A stretch of 64,000 nt of DNA from Saccharomycopsis malanga (GCA_004014935.1 CP025321.1:3348001-3412000), one strand, 5' to 3'; positions 11,957 to 22,562 are shown, numbered from the stretch's first letter. A program made the numbers and translations. The notes: generated by a model from the sequence alone, not told the origin.

Positions 11957-12987
11957 AAGCTTGATAATAAAAATCAAGAGTTGAAAAAATCAAACATGAA
12001 TACATGTATTTAGTTGATTGTCTAATAGTTTTATTGGTTATTCGTTTTACTAATTATTTGTTATATGTATGTATTATATTAGATTACTTATTAAACATTC
12101 GTTTTATTGTCTTATTCACTTGTTATTTTCAAATTCTTACCTAATCTTAATATACACCTCATAGGACATTCCACACAACTGTTTAGAATCATATATCTAA
12201 GAACTAATGCAGAAGCGGGGGAGGAGGAGGAGGCGGGGGAGGGGTACTCAGTCGGGATTGGATTGAAAGAGCGGAAAGAAAAAAAAAGAGGGTTCATAGA
12301 GCGAAAATAAAGATAAAAAACGATACAGTTACGAGGCGACTTTTTAGTTAAAGTTAACGACGTCAGCAGTTGCACCAGGTGGCGGAGGGCTCCTAGAGAA
12401 GAGTGGGGGTGGGGAGCTCCCGGCGACCCGTGCACCTACACCTATAAGTTGCTTCCTGTTTATATAGGCACGTAAATTGAGTTTTATATGGCCCTTCTAC
12501 ATTGTAAGCCTATTATAAGCCTCTGGTCCAATAGGGACCTGATTGCATGTGCAATAACCCTCCTGGTATCAGCCAGCCAAATCGAAACTCTCATAGTAAG
12601 CGGGGTGTCAAATGATGCGGCGGTACCCCACCAGACAGCAAGAGACGCAGCAGTCTGCAGTCAGCGGGGCACTTGTCAACAATATAAGCAACGGTGCTCA
12701 ACACTCCTTCTTTCCCGAAACCAACTTTTAACAAGGTAAAAGCAGCCTTAAGAAAAAGTTTAAAAAAAATGATAATCAGAAAACAGGCGTCCGCAATGGA
12801 CTAGCCAAAAATACCGATGTTCGGTTAATTCTCTACTACACACGGTGCACATCTGTTTCATTTTTTAATCCTTTTCTTTTCCTATAATATTTCCACGTCT
12901 TATATTCTTTTGTTGTACCAAAACTACCTCATTATCTAAAAGTTTTTCCAATAGACAATAATCAAGTACTTTACGAAATCAAGTCAA
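11957..12987. other. promoter region of the C2H2 transcription factor gene
   Basis: About 1 kb between tandem genes. It holds two G-rich clusters on the plus strand, a purine tract at about 12215-12246 and a G-run block at about 12398-12420 just after a GC-rich stretch. A pyrimidine-rich stretch precedes the start codon. Short open frames here show no family features. Confidence 0.5.
12217..12246 (+). repeat. purine-rich G-cluster
   Basis: An imperfect GGA-type purine tract that includes GGGGGAGGGG. It stands out from the AT-rich surroundings and contains an AGGGG (STRE-like) core about 745 bp upstream of the zinc-finger gene. Confidence 0.5.
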
Positions 12988-15900
12988 ATGCCTCCTACAC
13001 GTCGGTATATTTGCTCATTCTGTGCAAAATCTTTTCTGAGATCAGAGCACAAGTCTCGACATGAACGATCTCATACCAACGAAAAACCTTTCAGTTGTTC
13101 CATCTGTTTTGCAAAGTTTGTCCGCAGAGATTTGCTCCAGCGCCATCTCAGGACAGTCCATAATGAGCACAATCCTTCCAAACTCATAAACACCTCCCCT
13201 GCTTTATCGCCTGAACCTCTGGCGACTACAACTACAAACGATGCAGACACTTCTGCCGCCAAAATACTGAATGGCACGTCTTCCAATATTTCCAGCGCCG
13301 ACAACTGTTCTTCCACCTCTAAACCAGTTCAAGACTCCTCTACATCTGCAAAACCGGCCTCCGCATGCCCCTCCAAGCTTGTTGACGCACAGGTTGCAGG
13401 AACTGCAACAGCAGCTGATCCTGGCAGCCAGCTGCATACAACTAATAAGACCTATTCCTCTGATGCCAATCCGGACGAATCACTAGTTTCTAGTAGTATC
13501 ATAAGTTCAAACTTCTATTCTTTATCGGAGCGTAATCTTATACTATTGCTCACGCTTTCCAAAAAGTTTGCTAATTTGGACTTGGTAGATGGAAAAGTTG
13601 TGCCAACCAATATTGTTCATGATATCGAATATCTACGCAACAAAAAACCTATCATTAGCAGCTCCAAGATATCAAACTATTTGTTAATATGGGGCACAAT
13701 TTCTAACATTAAGTTCCCCGTAATTCTCAATCTCAACAAACTTCTTTCGCTTTCAACAATACCGGTTTCTGGAAACCAATTGCTGTCCCAAACCGATAGA
13801 CCAGTATCTAGTTATCCGTCCTCTAGTGCACATAACAACACTGTCTACAACTCATGTTTGTTTTATGCTGTCCTTGCTTTCGGAGCCGCTGAGTTTGGGC
13901 AATTCAGCGACTGTCTAAAGCTATTCAATGTATGTTGGTCACTTATTTTGCAACGAATGGAGTTCCCTGAGGAAATTATTGAACCTTTAACTATTCTTGC
14001 ATATGTTTCTTTCAACTATCTTCAAGAATTGTACTATTATAAGCCACCTGATAACACTGCTGCCAGTAAACTCAAGTCGAACACCGTTTCCATCCATACA
14101 ATCTTCCAATGTCTCAATGAAGTTATATTTCTCTTGATTTCTAGCAACTTTGATTCTATCAAACGAAGCAAATCCTACCATGGAAGTATTTCCTTGAGTA
14201 CCATCAATTACTACAAATCGCATGGTCTTCCAATCCCAGCAGATTTGGTGTCACAAGAGGCAACACCACACTTGATAAATACTAATATTGATAATGAGTT
14301 GTTCAATTATTGGTACACGTATAATCTTTTATCTTCATACTCGCTTAATTTTGGCAAATCTCCACCAAAAATCCATTCGATTTTCCTAAACAAAATTCTT
14401 CCGACTAATAATGATTATCATTTAATGTCCACCGAAACTCAGGTCAAATCCATTAACAAGGCAGGTAATAAGGTGGTAGATATCAATAAGAAGATTGATT
14501 TTCTTTCTAACGAAACTCTCAAGGATGCGTTAGGAAACCTTTCAAAATCGCCAACATTACTTAAAAATTTGATAGCAAGCGATGGAAACACCTCAAATAA
14601 TATCAACTCTTTAACTAATGCCATTTTTCCAACCAACACCTTCAAAAACTTGACATTGAGAGAAAACTGTATAATTATGGGGCTTTCTAACGAATTGCAA
14701 TCTCTTCGTTTAAGTGAATCTAATTTCTTTAATAACAACAAGAACTCTCTTCATAATTCCATCATTATGGCGAATAAGTCTCTTAATACAAATTCCAATT
14801 ATCAGCAGTTCAGCACCAATTCACGTACCGTCAATCCATCTTCCTCGACAACTACAACTACCGCAGCCTCTCCAACAACACACGAGGACTCACAATATTC
14901 TCTTTTATTGAACTCACCATACTCTTCACATGTGTCGAGTCCAGCCAATATCACTTATTCTCGTAATGTTTCCACGTTTGGATCAAAATCTCACGGCGTT
15001 CATTCTCCAAATGAACCCAATTTAAACATTGTCAACAACACTACCATCAATTCTAATTCAAATTATCTTTTTAGCGTTAACAATTTCTCCAACATGATTG
15101 TGAACAATAATATAAATCAAGACTTGATCAACATTTACAATCTCATTATAATATTGAAGAAAAAGGTTTTGATCAATTGTGATAACAAACTTATACAGGA
15201 TTTACTTATTGATTATATTATCATACCTAACCATGAGATTTATTGGAATTTACTATATATAACTATCAAAGAGTTTACTTTCATCAATTCTGATTTTACA
15301 CAATGGAATGAAATGGATGACGAGACCATGAAACATAAATTCCAGCAGTCTTATTACCAAGCATCCACCCATCCACGTCATCTACATGGAAGTGCAAGTT
15401 TTTCCAATGGTGCTTATGGGATTGGTCCATATACAAACGATCATTTATTCAGTTCGTCGTTCAATGGTTTTGCCGACTTGATCCATGATATAATGCGCGA
15501 TGTCAATGTTAACGATGTGTGCTCCAAAATCACCAAATTTCTTGTGGGAAGCTCTCAAGACAATGTTATCATTAACAATAATTTGGGTTTAACCTCACTA
15601 CCTCTTTTGTTCATTGGATACTTGATCAGTTCTCTCTCACCTCAAAATTTGGCAAACGAAGGATTCCGTAACTTTAACGTCAATTCTCCAGAAGACATTA
15701 TTATGAATTTTCTAAACTTGAATACTGGTTCAACATCAAATAGTAACTTGGTCTTTTTGAAGTTTTTCCTAAAGCTTCCAAAAAATTTTGTCAACTTATT
15801 GATTGAAGACTTTTTTATTTTGATTAAAATCTTTTACAGCTTTCGAAAACAAGCCATCACCAAAACGAAACAGGAAACTGATGAAGATACCGCTCATATT

Positions 15901-17043
15901 GCCAAAAAACAGAAGATTCACTCTAACGGGTCTTCACTGAGCACGTCTACTACTTCTTCCCCATCGCCTCCACCGCAGACCGAAAAATCACACATCAATC
16001 CTGACATTGCTAAGATTATCAGCTCACCAATATTGCAGTCCATAATTTACCTTATTCGTGAAATGGGTTCCAACCTACGAAACGACGAGTTTCTTGCTTC
16101 TTGCAATGTGACCCTCACTGGCTCCCATGCATACGACAGCAAACCTTCTGCATTGGGTAGTTCCAATAGTTTTCAAATCGATAATTTGCTTGATGCCAAA
16201 GATGACGTGGTTTTGTATTTCTATTTAAAAAATGTCGAAATTCTTTTTATAACTTGGTTAAACTTTCTTAACTTTGGAAACAACCAGTTTATCCAAAACA
16301 ATAACACAGTTGCCGACAATTATCTCACTAGATTGATAAGATACATTGAAATAACCATGGACGGTTTATATCGTACCATGGATATCGGTGACATCAAACA
16401 GCAGCAAAAAGACAAGAAACAGCCGTACTTTGGAAACACCACTGAAAAAGGACAGTTTCCTTCAAACATCAATTACCAAGCCCCTCCAGCTTCGTATCCT
16501 TTGCCTACAGATCACGGCAATAGTTATCGTTATAACGGTCATTACAGTTATCCACGAGAGACCCAGCCTAAAGCACAGTACCAACCTGCCTATGACACGT
16601 CTCACCAACCAATAGCACAACAGGCGCTTTCATATCATCAATATCTGCTGTATCCTCCAGGACAAAGTCAGCCTCTGTACAATTACTCTTCGGCACCTCC
16701 TGCGGCAAGCTCAGTCTCTGCTCCATCTCATTTGCAACCCCAACCAGCTGAAACTTCTTCCTTACACTCGTTTCATCCTCCACTGTTGGTAAGTGGACCT
16801 GTACAAACAGACCTGTTAGTTTCTGTCAATCGCGAAGCTAGAGCTACTGAGAGCATCTCACTTCCGCCTCTTAGATCTACTTCAGATGGAAGTATCAAAG
16901 CAGTAGCCCCAAACTATGTGGCTCTGCATGACACTGATAACCATGAAAGGTCTCAACCTGTAGTGTCAGTCAACACGGGTGACAATACAGCGGAAAATGT
17001 AAAATCTAACTCGATTTTCAATCTAATTCATGGATCTCAATGA
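12988..17043 (+). CDS. large C2H2 zinc-finger transcription factor
   Basis: The protein has 1351 residues. Two adjacent C2H2 fingers lie at the extreme N-terminus (C9, C12, H25, H29 and C37, C40, H53, H58), joined by the linker HTNEKPF. Recognition helices read RSEHKSR and RRDLLQR. Arg at -1 and +6 of finger 1 with His at +3 predicts G-rich DNA by the usual C2H2 code. The middle (about 180-1150) has long hydrophobic helical blocks like a fungal transcription-factor regulatory domain. These are broken by Asn/Ser-rich loops, and the C-terminus is Pro/Gln/Tyr-rich. The finger pair resembles those of several yeast regulators of the Adr1/Klf1/Sdd4 type, and I cannot choose a single orthologue. Codon 17, just after the finger-1 Phe, is CTG. 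Ser is the usual residue there, which fits CTG=Ser. Confidence 0.85.
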   Translation: MPPTRRYICSFCAKSFLRSEHKSRHERSHTNEKPFSCSICFAKFVRRDLLQRHLRTVHNEHNPSKLINTSPALSPEPLATTTTNDADTSAAKILNGTSSNISSADNCSSTSKPVQDSSTSAKPASACPSKLVDAQVAGTATAADPGSQLHTTNKTYSSDANPDESLVSSSIISSNFYSLSERNLILLLTLSKKFANLDLVDGKVVPTNIVHDIEYLRNKKPIISSSKISNYLLIWGTISNIKFPVILNLNKLLSLSTIPVSGNQLLSQTDRPVSSYPSSSAHNNTVYNSCLFYAVLAFGAAEFGQFSDCLKLFNVCWSLILQRMEFPEEIIEPLTILAYVSFNYLQELYYYKPPDNTAASKLKSNTVSIHTIFQCLNEVIFLLISSNFDSIKRSKSYHGSISLSTINYYKSHGLPIPADLVSQEATPHLINTNIDNELFNYWYTYNLLSSYSLNFGKSPPKIHSIFLNKILPTNNDYHLMSTETQVKSINKAGNKVVDINKKIDFLSNETLKDALGNLSKSPTLLKNLIASDGNTSNNINSLTNAIFPTNTFKNLTLRENCIIMGLSNELQSLRLSESNFFNNNKNSLHNSIIMANKSLNTNSNYQQFSTNSRTVNPSSSTTTTTAASPTTHEDSQYSLLLNSPYSSHVSSPANITYSRNVSTFGSKSHGVHSPNEPNLNIVNNTTINSNSNYLFSVNNFSNMIVNNNINQDLINIYNLIIILKKKVLINCDNKLIQDLLIDYIIIPNHEIYWNLLYITIKEFTFINSDFTQWNEMDDETMKHKFQQSYYQASTHPRHLHGSASFSNGAYGIGPYTNDHLFSSSFNGFADLIHDIMRDVNVNDVCSKITKFLVGSSQDNVIINNNLGLTSLPLLFIGYLISSLSPQNLANEGFRNFNVNSPEDIIMNFLNLNTGSTSNSNLVFLKFFLKLPKNFVNLLIEDFFILIKIFYSFRKQAITKTKQETDEDTAHIAKKQKIHSNGSSLSTSTTSSPSPPPQTEKSHINPDIAKIISSPILQSIIYLIREMGSNLRNDEFLASCNVTLTGSHAYDSKPSALGSSNSFQIDNLLDAKDDVVLYFYLKNVEILFITWLNFLNFGNNQFIQNNNTVADNYLTRLIRYIEITMDGLYRTMDIGDIKQQQKDKKQPYFGNTTEKGQFPSNINYQAPPASYPLPTDHGNSYRYNGHYSYPRETQPKAQYQPAYDTSHQPIAQQALSYHQYLLYPPGQSQPLYNYSSAPPAASSVSAPSHLQPQPAETSSLHSFHPPLLVSGPVQTDLLVSVNREARATESISLPPLRSTSDGSIKAVAPNYVALHDTDNHERSQPVVSVNTGDNTAENVKSNSIFNLIHGSQ

Positions 17044-17585
17044 TGGCAAATGTTTCGTTTGTATCCCTGATATATTTGAGACCTACTCATAAATAGCCCA
17101 AAGAATTTTGTGAATAGATGTTCTCATGTTTGGTGAAGCACAGTATTACTAGTTGAAATTTATTGTAAGTCTTTTAAGACACACACAACAGCCGTACCTT
17201 GTTTTTGGCTACTGCCAATAATAATGATATTATCTTATGCTGTCGATCCCGGTACACATAAGTTTCGTTAGCTTTTTTCATACCGTATATTCAGATGTGA
17301 TACTGCATGTTATCACCTACCTTCAATACTATCAATAATACACGTCTTGTTTCAAATTAAAATTTCTGTGTTTGTAGAATATCCAACAAAAGGAGAAACC
17401 CACATAATTATATGAGCTACAAGCCATTGTACTGAAAAACATTTTAAATTAAAAAAACATGTAAAAACATTAGATGAGGTTAACAAATTAAAAGGAATTT
17501 ATATCATAAACAAGAACTTCCAGCGCTCCTATATATGTGAAAGAGATCGTAACATAACATACCAACACCAGTGGTTAAATCGTAT
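17044..17585. other. convergent intergenic region
   Basis: 3' flanks of the zinc-finger gene (plus) and ROX3 (minus), AT-rich. Nothing else seen. Confidence 0.5.
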
Positions 17586-18113
17586 TTAAGAAACATTAGC
17601 AAGCTTACGACGCTTAAGATTTTCCTCGTCGTTATTACTCTTTTTCTTTCTTTTCTTCCCACTTTCTCCATCTGCATCACCGCTCGGTGACCCATTAGTC
17701 TTATTCTTTAAGGTACTGGCGTCACTTACGGCCAAATCGCTGACATCAAAATCTGGTATACCCGTGTCCGGTGTCCGGTCAAACCGGAGTTTGTCTGTCA
17801 AAAAACTCATATCCAAAGGCTTAATTTCTGTATTTGCAGAGTCAATGGCATTTTGGTCAAAATTAGGTCTGAATACTACGGGGCTAATATCACGTTCTGC
17901 CTTAATATTCGTATGTTTTCCCGGCAAATCGCTAATATGCGATTTATACGACTTACGCAACTTTATTCCCTTAGAACCGTCCGGATTTGTTCGTGCCACC
18001 GAGAGCGCTAGCTGTGTGAGGTTGTAAAGATCTATCAAGTTTTGCCGAGGCGAAGGCTTCGACGATTCGTACGTCTTGGAGGGATCCACATAGTAAAGAT
18101 TCGAGGTTCCCAT
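17586..18113 (-). CDS. ROX3: Mediator subunit Med19/Rox3
   Basis: The protein has 175 residues and matches the Rox3 family, the fungal Med19 subunit of the Mediator head that links RNA polymerase II to activators. The diagnostic block is near residues 28-60: LYNLTQLALSVARTNPDGSKG followed by KLRKSYKSHISDLPGKH. The start MGTSNLYYVDPS and a very basic C-terminal tail (KKRKKK, KRRK, probable nuclear localisation) also fit. The open frame extends 31 codons upstream, but only from a GTG, so I place the start at the ATG at 18113. The protein is slightly shorter than S. cerevisiae Rox3 (220 residues). It diverges from RPL32 across a very long intergenic region. Confidence 0.9.
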   Translation of the reverse strand: MGTSNLYYVDPSKTYESSKPSPRQNLIDLYNLTQLALSVARTNPDGSKGIKLRKSYKSHISDLPGKHTNIKAERDISPVVFRPNFDQNAIDSANTEIKPLDMSFLTDKLRFDRTPDTGIPDFDVSDLAVSDASTLKNKTNGSPSGDADGESGKKRKKKSNNDEENLKRRKLANVS

Positions 18114-19603
18114 TGAAGAAGTTATGGTGTATACTTGAAAATTGCTCGTATACAACAGATTGCGATATTTAAATTTAGTTAGTAGTATCCCTATGCGTAA
18201 TGACACTATATAATGAACACCGCTTAGCTTGTGCCAACAGCGAGCTACTTTTTTAGAAACGTCTTAATATCACTACCTACTCCAATTGCTTCTACCCTTC
18301 AATTTTCAGTATCCTAAGTAGTGCGTATAGTGAACTAGGTGTGGTCACTTGACCAGCATGTGAAGATAGCAGGGCCAAGAGGTATATAAACTATCTGAGA
18401 TTCAATGATATTTTAATGCCTAATATTAGGAAGTAGATATATATCTTGGGGACTAAATAATTTTAATCATACTCATGTTTATTTATTGAGCAAAAAAAAA
18501 CAGATTCGACATATGTTTAATATCTTACATTTTGAGTCCAGTACATATCAGTTTCGTATATATACGCGCTATGTCTAAAGGGACTTTATAAAAAACCCAG
18601 TGGGGAAAACCCAATAATGTCCCGGTCGTTATAGTCTTCTCATATTATAACTTGGAAAGTGAGCACTATTATTCTAGGTCGTGTTCCAGACAGTTGCACT
18701 TGCATGGTCAACATCGTAAAAACTGTGATTAAAAAGTGTTCGTAATCGGTAATCGAAGCCTTGATCCTGTTACGTCATTTTCTCTTCTCCGAGAGTACAG
18801 GCCACTGAGCCATCCTATCCTGCCCAGAGGCAGAGATAAGATCTAGAGATATTTTTGTTGAAAATATTCTTTTGAACTGGAATAAATACATACATTCTTA
18901 TGCCGGAGTTTACTACCCAATACAACAGCATTTATGGAGCAATATTATCCTTATTTTTTTCGAATTATATAGTTTTGGCACTTCTGTATACTCTTTTGTA
19001 AGTTATTACACAGTGTTTTATTCCTTTTTTTCCCTGCAAAAATTTCAAATATAACGATGGTTCATGCTGGGCAAAAATCAGGAGTTTTACATCTCCATGT
19101 AAAAGTAAATGACGCCTTCCAGTATTACTTGCAATGTTCCCAAAAGCAGCACAATCACTACATTTTATTTATTCAATGACTTTGATAATTTTCAAAAAAT
19201 AACTTTTTTAAACTGCATTAGGTGGTTTAACTGAACTGAGAGCCGTTTGTTTTGAGTATTGTAGTGGCAACAATGATGCGTGTTTGGGTGGCACAACAAC
19301 TCAGATTACAGGCTTTTGAAGTTAACTTATATACTTTAGGTCTACTTCTACAAAGTACTTTTCATAGTCTACTTACAACTTGCTCTTGAGCTAATCTATA
19401 ATACTTTCAAAGCAATGATACAAGCCTCAAAAACGTACCTGTCATCTGAAAGATGGATCAAATCAAACCATTACACATCAAGAAAACAGTGAACTTCTTC
19501 GCCTTTATGTAGCACTTTCAGTAATTGATACTATATATATAGAGTTGTCCAAGAGTTTAAAGGTTACATGTGATGTATCATCTGTTCCGCACGGGGTTCT
19601 TTA

Positions 19604-19610
19604 TAGGGCT
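19604..19610 (+). promoter_or_regulatory. possible Tbf1-type site (TAGGGCT)
   Basis: A TAGGGCT heptamer lies about 40 bp upstream of the paired CACGTG boxes of RPL32. Candida ribosomal-protein promoters are known to combine Tbf1 and Cbf1, and the match here is to the core only. Confidence 0.35.
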
Positions 19611-19651
19611 CATCCTTAATTCAAATGAGCAACTTTTCACTGTCACATTGT

Positions 19652-19667
19652 CACGTGGCGGCACGTG
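19652..19667 (+). promoter_or_regulatory. paired CACGTG (Cbf1-type) boxes
   Basis: Two perfect CACGTG palindromes at 19652-19657 and 19662-19667 lie 10 bp apart, one helical turn, about 255 bp upstream of the RPL32 intron donor. Cbf1 binding at CACGTG is established for ribosomal-protein genes of Candida albicans, so these are probably the RPL32 activation sites. Confidence 0.7.
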
Positions 19668-19922
19668 ATCCCATTAATAACTGTTTCTCCCTTACATTTG
19701 TAGGAGGAGGTAGTGGTGAAAAATAGAGTAGGAGGCAGCCTAGAGCTTGTTGTTCTATAGTGAAAGCGATCCGGGTAATGCATGGTCTCATAGTGGAAAG
19801 TTTTCAGACGGAGAAAAATCTAAAGCAAATTTTCATATTATATTGAATTTCAGTATACTTGAATATTACTAGTGTTTGAATAGAACTTGAATCTATAACA
19901 AAAAATAGAAACAACAGTAAAG

Positions 19923-20456
19923 GTATGTGGTACAATATAATAACTCAGTATCGGAGCTGTACTAGAGAAGCAATATTTTGGAATTGAAATAAAGTGGTCA
20001 ATAAGAAGCAATAAGTTGGCCATCCAAACAAGAGAAAGTCAAGATCATAATTCGTAAATTTTGAAAAGGATGTTCATCAAGAGTTGGTTAGCGTAATTTC
20101 AATATGGTGTTGTTATGGGAGATAAACAGTTATCGTGAATCAATAATATCAAAAGATTAAGCACATTAGCTATGTCAATCTGAAAGGTAATCATGTTTAT
20201 AAAAAGTCTTTCAAATTGCATTATTTCCCTTAGCAAGAGACTGTTTATCAACATCTATACCAACATCTATACCAACATCATTATTTCATTGATTGAAAAC
20301 AATGGACATCAAACGTTCAATTATTAAAAACAATATTCAAGGATCCAAAATAGAAACATGTTTAAGTGAAATTATAAGGCAAATAAAATATTTGTATACT
20401 TTGGGAACACTCTGGCTTATGTTATTTCATAGTTTGATTACTAACAACGTTTTTAG
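19923..20456 (+). other. 534-nt 5'UTR intron of RPL32
   Basis: The donor is GTATGT at 19923, the branch point TACTAAC is at 20439-20445 and the acceptor TTTTAG ends at 20456, directly before the ATG at 20457. All three signals match the yeast consensus exactly. The intron lies wholly in the leader. I searched it for box C/D motifs and found no convincing pair. Confidence 0.88.
20249..20280 (+). repeat. short tandem repeat inside the RPL32 intron
   Basis: A 12-bp unit (CAACATCTATAC) occurs twice in full and once in part. Confidence 0.8.
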
Positions 20457-20864
20457 ATGGCTAGTTCATTACCTCACCCAAAGATCGTGAAGAAGCACGC
20501 TAAGAAGTTCAAGCGTCACCATTCTGACAGATACCACAGAGTCGCTGAGAACTGGAGAAAACAAAAGGGTATCGACTCTGTTGTCAGAAGAAGATTCAGA
20601 GGTAACATCTCTGAACCAAACATAGGTTACGGTTCCAACAAAAAGACCAAGGGTTTGTCTCCATCTGGCCACAAGACTTTCTTGGTCAAAAACATCAACG
20701 ACTTGGACTTGTTATTGTTGCACACCAAATCTTACGCTGCTGAAATTGCCCACAACATCTCTTCTAAGAACAGAGTTGGTATTGTCACCAGAGCCAAGGC
20801 TTTGGGTATCAAGGTCACCAACCCAAGAGGTCGTCTTTCCATTGTTGCTGGTGCTGAATTATAA
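20457..20864 (+). CDS. RPL32: 60S ribosomal protein eL32
   Basis: The 135-residue protein matches eukaryotic ribosomal protein eL32 over its full length. It has the basic N-terminus [21 protein letters not shown], then [34 protein letters not shown] and the [16 protein letters not shown] tail. It belongs to the large cytosolic ribosomal subunit. Codon use is extreme, with TTG for Leu and AGA for Arg predominating, as expected of a highly expressed gene. The coding part is uninterrupted. The consensus intron ends at the base before the ATG, so the first exon is non-coding. Regulation probably works through the paired CACGTG boxes upstream. Confidence 0.97.
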   Translation: MASSLPHPKIVKKHAKKFKRHHSDRYHRVAENWRKQKGIDSVVRRRFRGNISEPNIGYGSNKKTKGLSPSGHKTFLVKNINDLDLLLLHTKSYAAEIAHNISSKNRVGIVTRAKALGIKVTNPRGRLSIVAGAEL

Positions 20865-21338
20865 TCATTCAAATCAGGTTTCGTGCGCTTTTGATTTTTT
20901 ATAATTTATCTACTAATGTATAAATAATGCTAATAACATTTTTATCTATAACTTGTAATCATTGATTTGAAAGTATACGTGTGTCACTAAGTCATAATGA
21001 ATAAGATTGCCGTTGGTTTCTATCAATGGAATGCCAAAGTATAGGAGTATGCTTTATGCTCTTGATGTAACGACTTGTATATTGCTGTACTTATCAACAC
21101 ACTACCTGCGCCTTTTTCAAGCAGTTTTATACATCACAAGCCCTGAGACTAGTATTACAACTTTAACGTTTCCGGTTAATACAAATAACTACAATAACAT
21201 TCAAATAATATATTGTTTCGTAGAATAAGACACTGTGTACTAGTGGAATCATATCGACTCATGCATTTTAATCAAATGATTTACCATGGTTCCGATATTG
21301 TATACGATTTAGCATGCAAATTCAATTCAGTACAAATC
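20865..21338. other. convergent intergenic region
   Basis: 3' flanks of RPL32 and the dioxygenase gene. The small plus frame 21007-21228 has no family features. Confidence 0.5.
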
Positions 21339-22562
21339 CTAGTGTTGTCCCCACTTGAAAACACTCCATCCGAGTGATAAAGATGAATCTGTATATAATT
21401 GCTGGCCTGTTTCACCCTCTGAGGCCCCCAATCCGGCAACAATCGGCATCAAATGGTCCAATGTAGGATGAGCCTTGTATAACAAGCTTTTCTCCTTTTT
21501 CAACAAGTTGAACTGGGCCAATGCAGACTCACCGGCAACTTTTTTGTCTAGTATTTCTTTGAGTTTGGCGTTGAATCGGTCTACATAAGGCAACGCTTGT
21601 CCGCCTCTAGCCATGGCAACTCCGAGGTCCCTTAAGTTATGTACAGAAGATCCTGAGGTAACGATAAGCCCACCTTCGCTACGAAACTTTCGCAAAGCTT
21701 TTCCCAACTTATAATGGAGATCAAAATCGTCAGAGCGTCTGGCCAACGAGATTTGCACAATAGGACAAGGGGCGTCCCAATGTTTCGAATCTTGTGAAAC
21801 AATTTCTTCATCTGAGGAGCCAGTCTTGATAAATGTGCCAAAGGCAACTTTTAAAGGAACCCAGACACCATGATCGAGTCCCCTTTTAGTTATTATAGAA
21901 TTCAAACCATGGCTGGTCAACTCTTTTTGTATTTGTTCAGCTATTTCTACTGACCCTTTAGCATGAAACCGCTCGCGATATAGATTGTCAGGGAAACCGT
22001 AAAAATCGTAAATTAAACTATGCTCCCCTGCCTCAAGTTTTTTAAAATGGTCATCGGTATTGGATTTAAGAGAACTCTGGAAGAGAGGTTCATCCTCATG
22101 CTTGTCTACCCCAGACATAGTAGATTCATCAGGAACTCCAATTTCGAATTGGTTTTGAGTTGAGGCTTCCCAATGACCGGATATGCATAGAATAAACTTG
22201 GGCTTAACAACATCCTTGACATGCTGGCCTATGGATCTCACAGTTCTGTAACAACCCAAATTACCCCCAAAGTCATCATTATACAAAAATGTAGGTCCAC
22301 CGTGTGACAAAAAATACACTGGCGCTTTTTTTGTCATGTTAAATTGTTCAGTGAATCTTTTTTCCACTACGGGCTTCTTAATATTATTCGAGCTATATGA
22401 CCTGTTTCCGTTAGACTTAGTTAATTGTCTAAAAAGAACCGAAGCTGAGGTTGAACTGAAACCAATGCCTTGTAAGGCCCTTGTAAAATACTGCGATGGT
22501 ATTAACACTGTGATTGTAACAATAAGAATTGAAATGACAAAAAGCCGTTTGGCATCAATCAT
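21339..22562 (-). CDS. LigB/DODA-type extradiol ring-cleavage dioxygenase with N-terminal membrane segment
   Basis: The protein has 407 residues. From about residue 80 it matches the class III extradiol dioxygenase family (DODA/YgiD type), non-haem iron or zinc enzymes that act on catechol-type rings such as DOPA. Candidate metal ligands are H87 in SHGGP, H130 in GHWE and H231 in LDHGVWVPL, with H308 in GSSVHNL. Typical members are 260-300 residues. Here 75 extra residues precede the domain, with a hydrophobic segment at about 8-23 that suggests a signal anchor or a mitochondrial presequence. A second ATG (M76, MTKKAPVYFLSHGGP) starts exactly where the family domain begins, so a shorter cytosolic form from an internal start is possible. 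The substrate is unknown. The gene converges with RPL32. Confidence 0.82.
   Translation of the reverse strand: MIDAKRLFVISILIVTITVLIPSQYFTRALQGIGFSSTSASVLFRQLTKSNGNRSYSSNNIKKPVVEKRFTEQFNMTKKAPVYFLSHGGPTFLYNDDFGGNLGCYRTVRSIGQHVKDVVKPKFILCISGHWEASTQNQFEIGVPDESTMSGVDKHEDEPLFQSSLKSNTDDHFKKLEAGEHSLIYDFYGFPDNLYRERFHAKGSVEIAEQIQKELTSHGLNSIITKRGLDHGVWVPLKVAFGTFIKTGSSDEEIVSQDSKHWDAPCPIVQISLARRSDDFDLHYKLGKALRKFRSEGGLIVTSGSSVHNLRDLGVAMARGGQALPYVDRFNAKLKEILDKKVAGESALAQFNLLKKEKSLLYKAHPTLDHLMPIVAGLGASEGETGQQLYTDSSLSLGWSVFKWGQH

Larger units (their letters stand above)
18114..19922. other. long intergenic region between ROX3 and RPL32
   Basis: About 1.8 kb up to the RPL32 intron donor. The proximal part (about 19600-19900) is the RPL32 promoter and 5' leader. 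The distal 1.4 kb has no convincing coding frame. I looked for box C/D signatures, a snRNA-like fold and tRNA, and found none I would defend. It is long for this genome and could hold an unrecognised non-coding RNA. Confidence 0.4.

Noticed and set aside
12107-12435. Overlapping frames on both strands across the G-rich clusters
   Set aside because: Composition is driven by the purine tracts, with no domain and no plausible start context.
18114-18206. 31-codon upstream extension of the ROX3 frame
   Set aside because: It starts at GTG only, and family proteins begin near the chosen ATG.
18842-18862. ATTTTTG resembling an Sm site after a structured-looking stretch, possible snRNA
   Set aside because: The flanking sequence shows no U1, U2, U4, U5 or U6 core that I can recognise, and the heptamer is common in AT-rich DNA.
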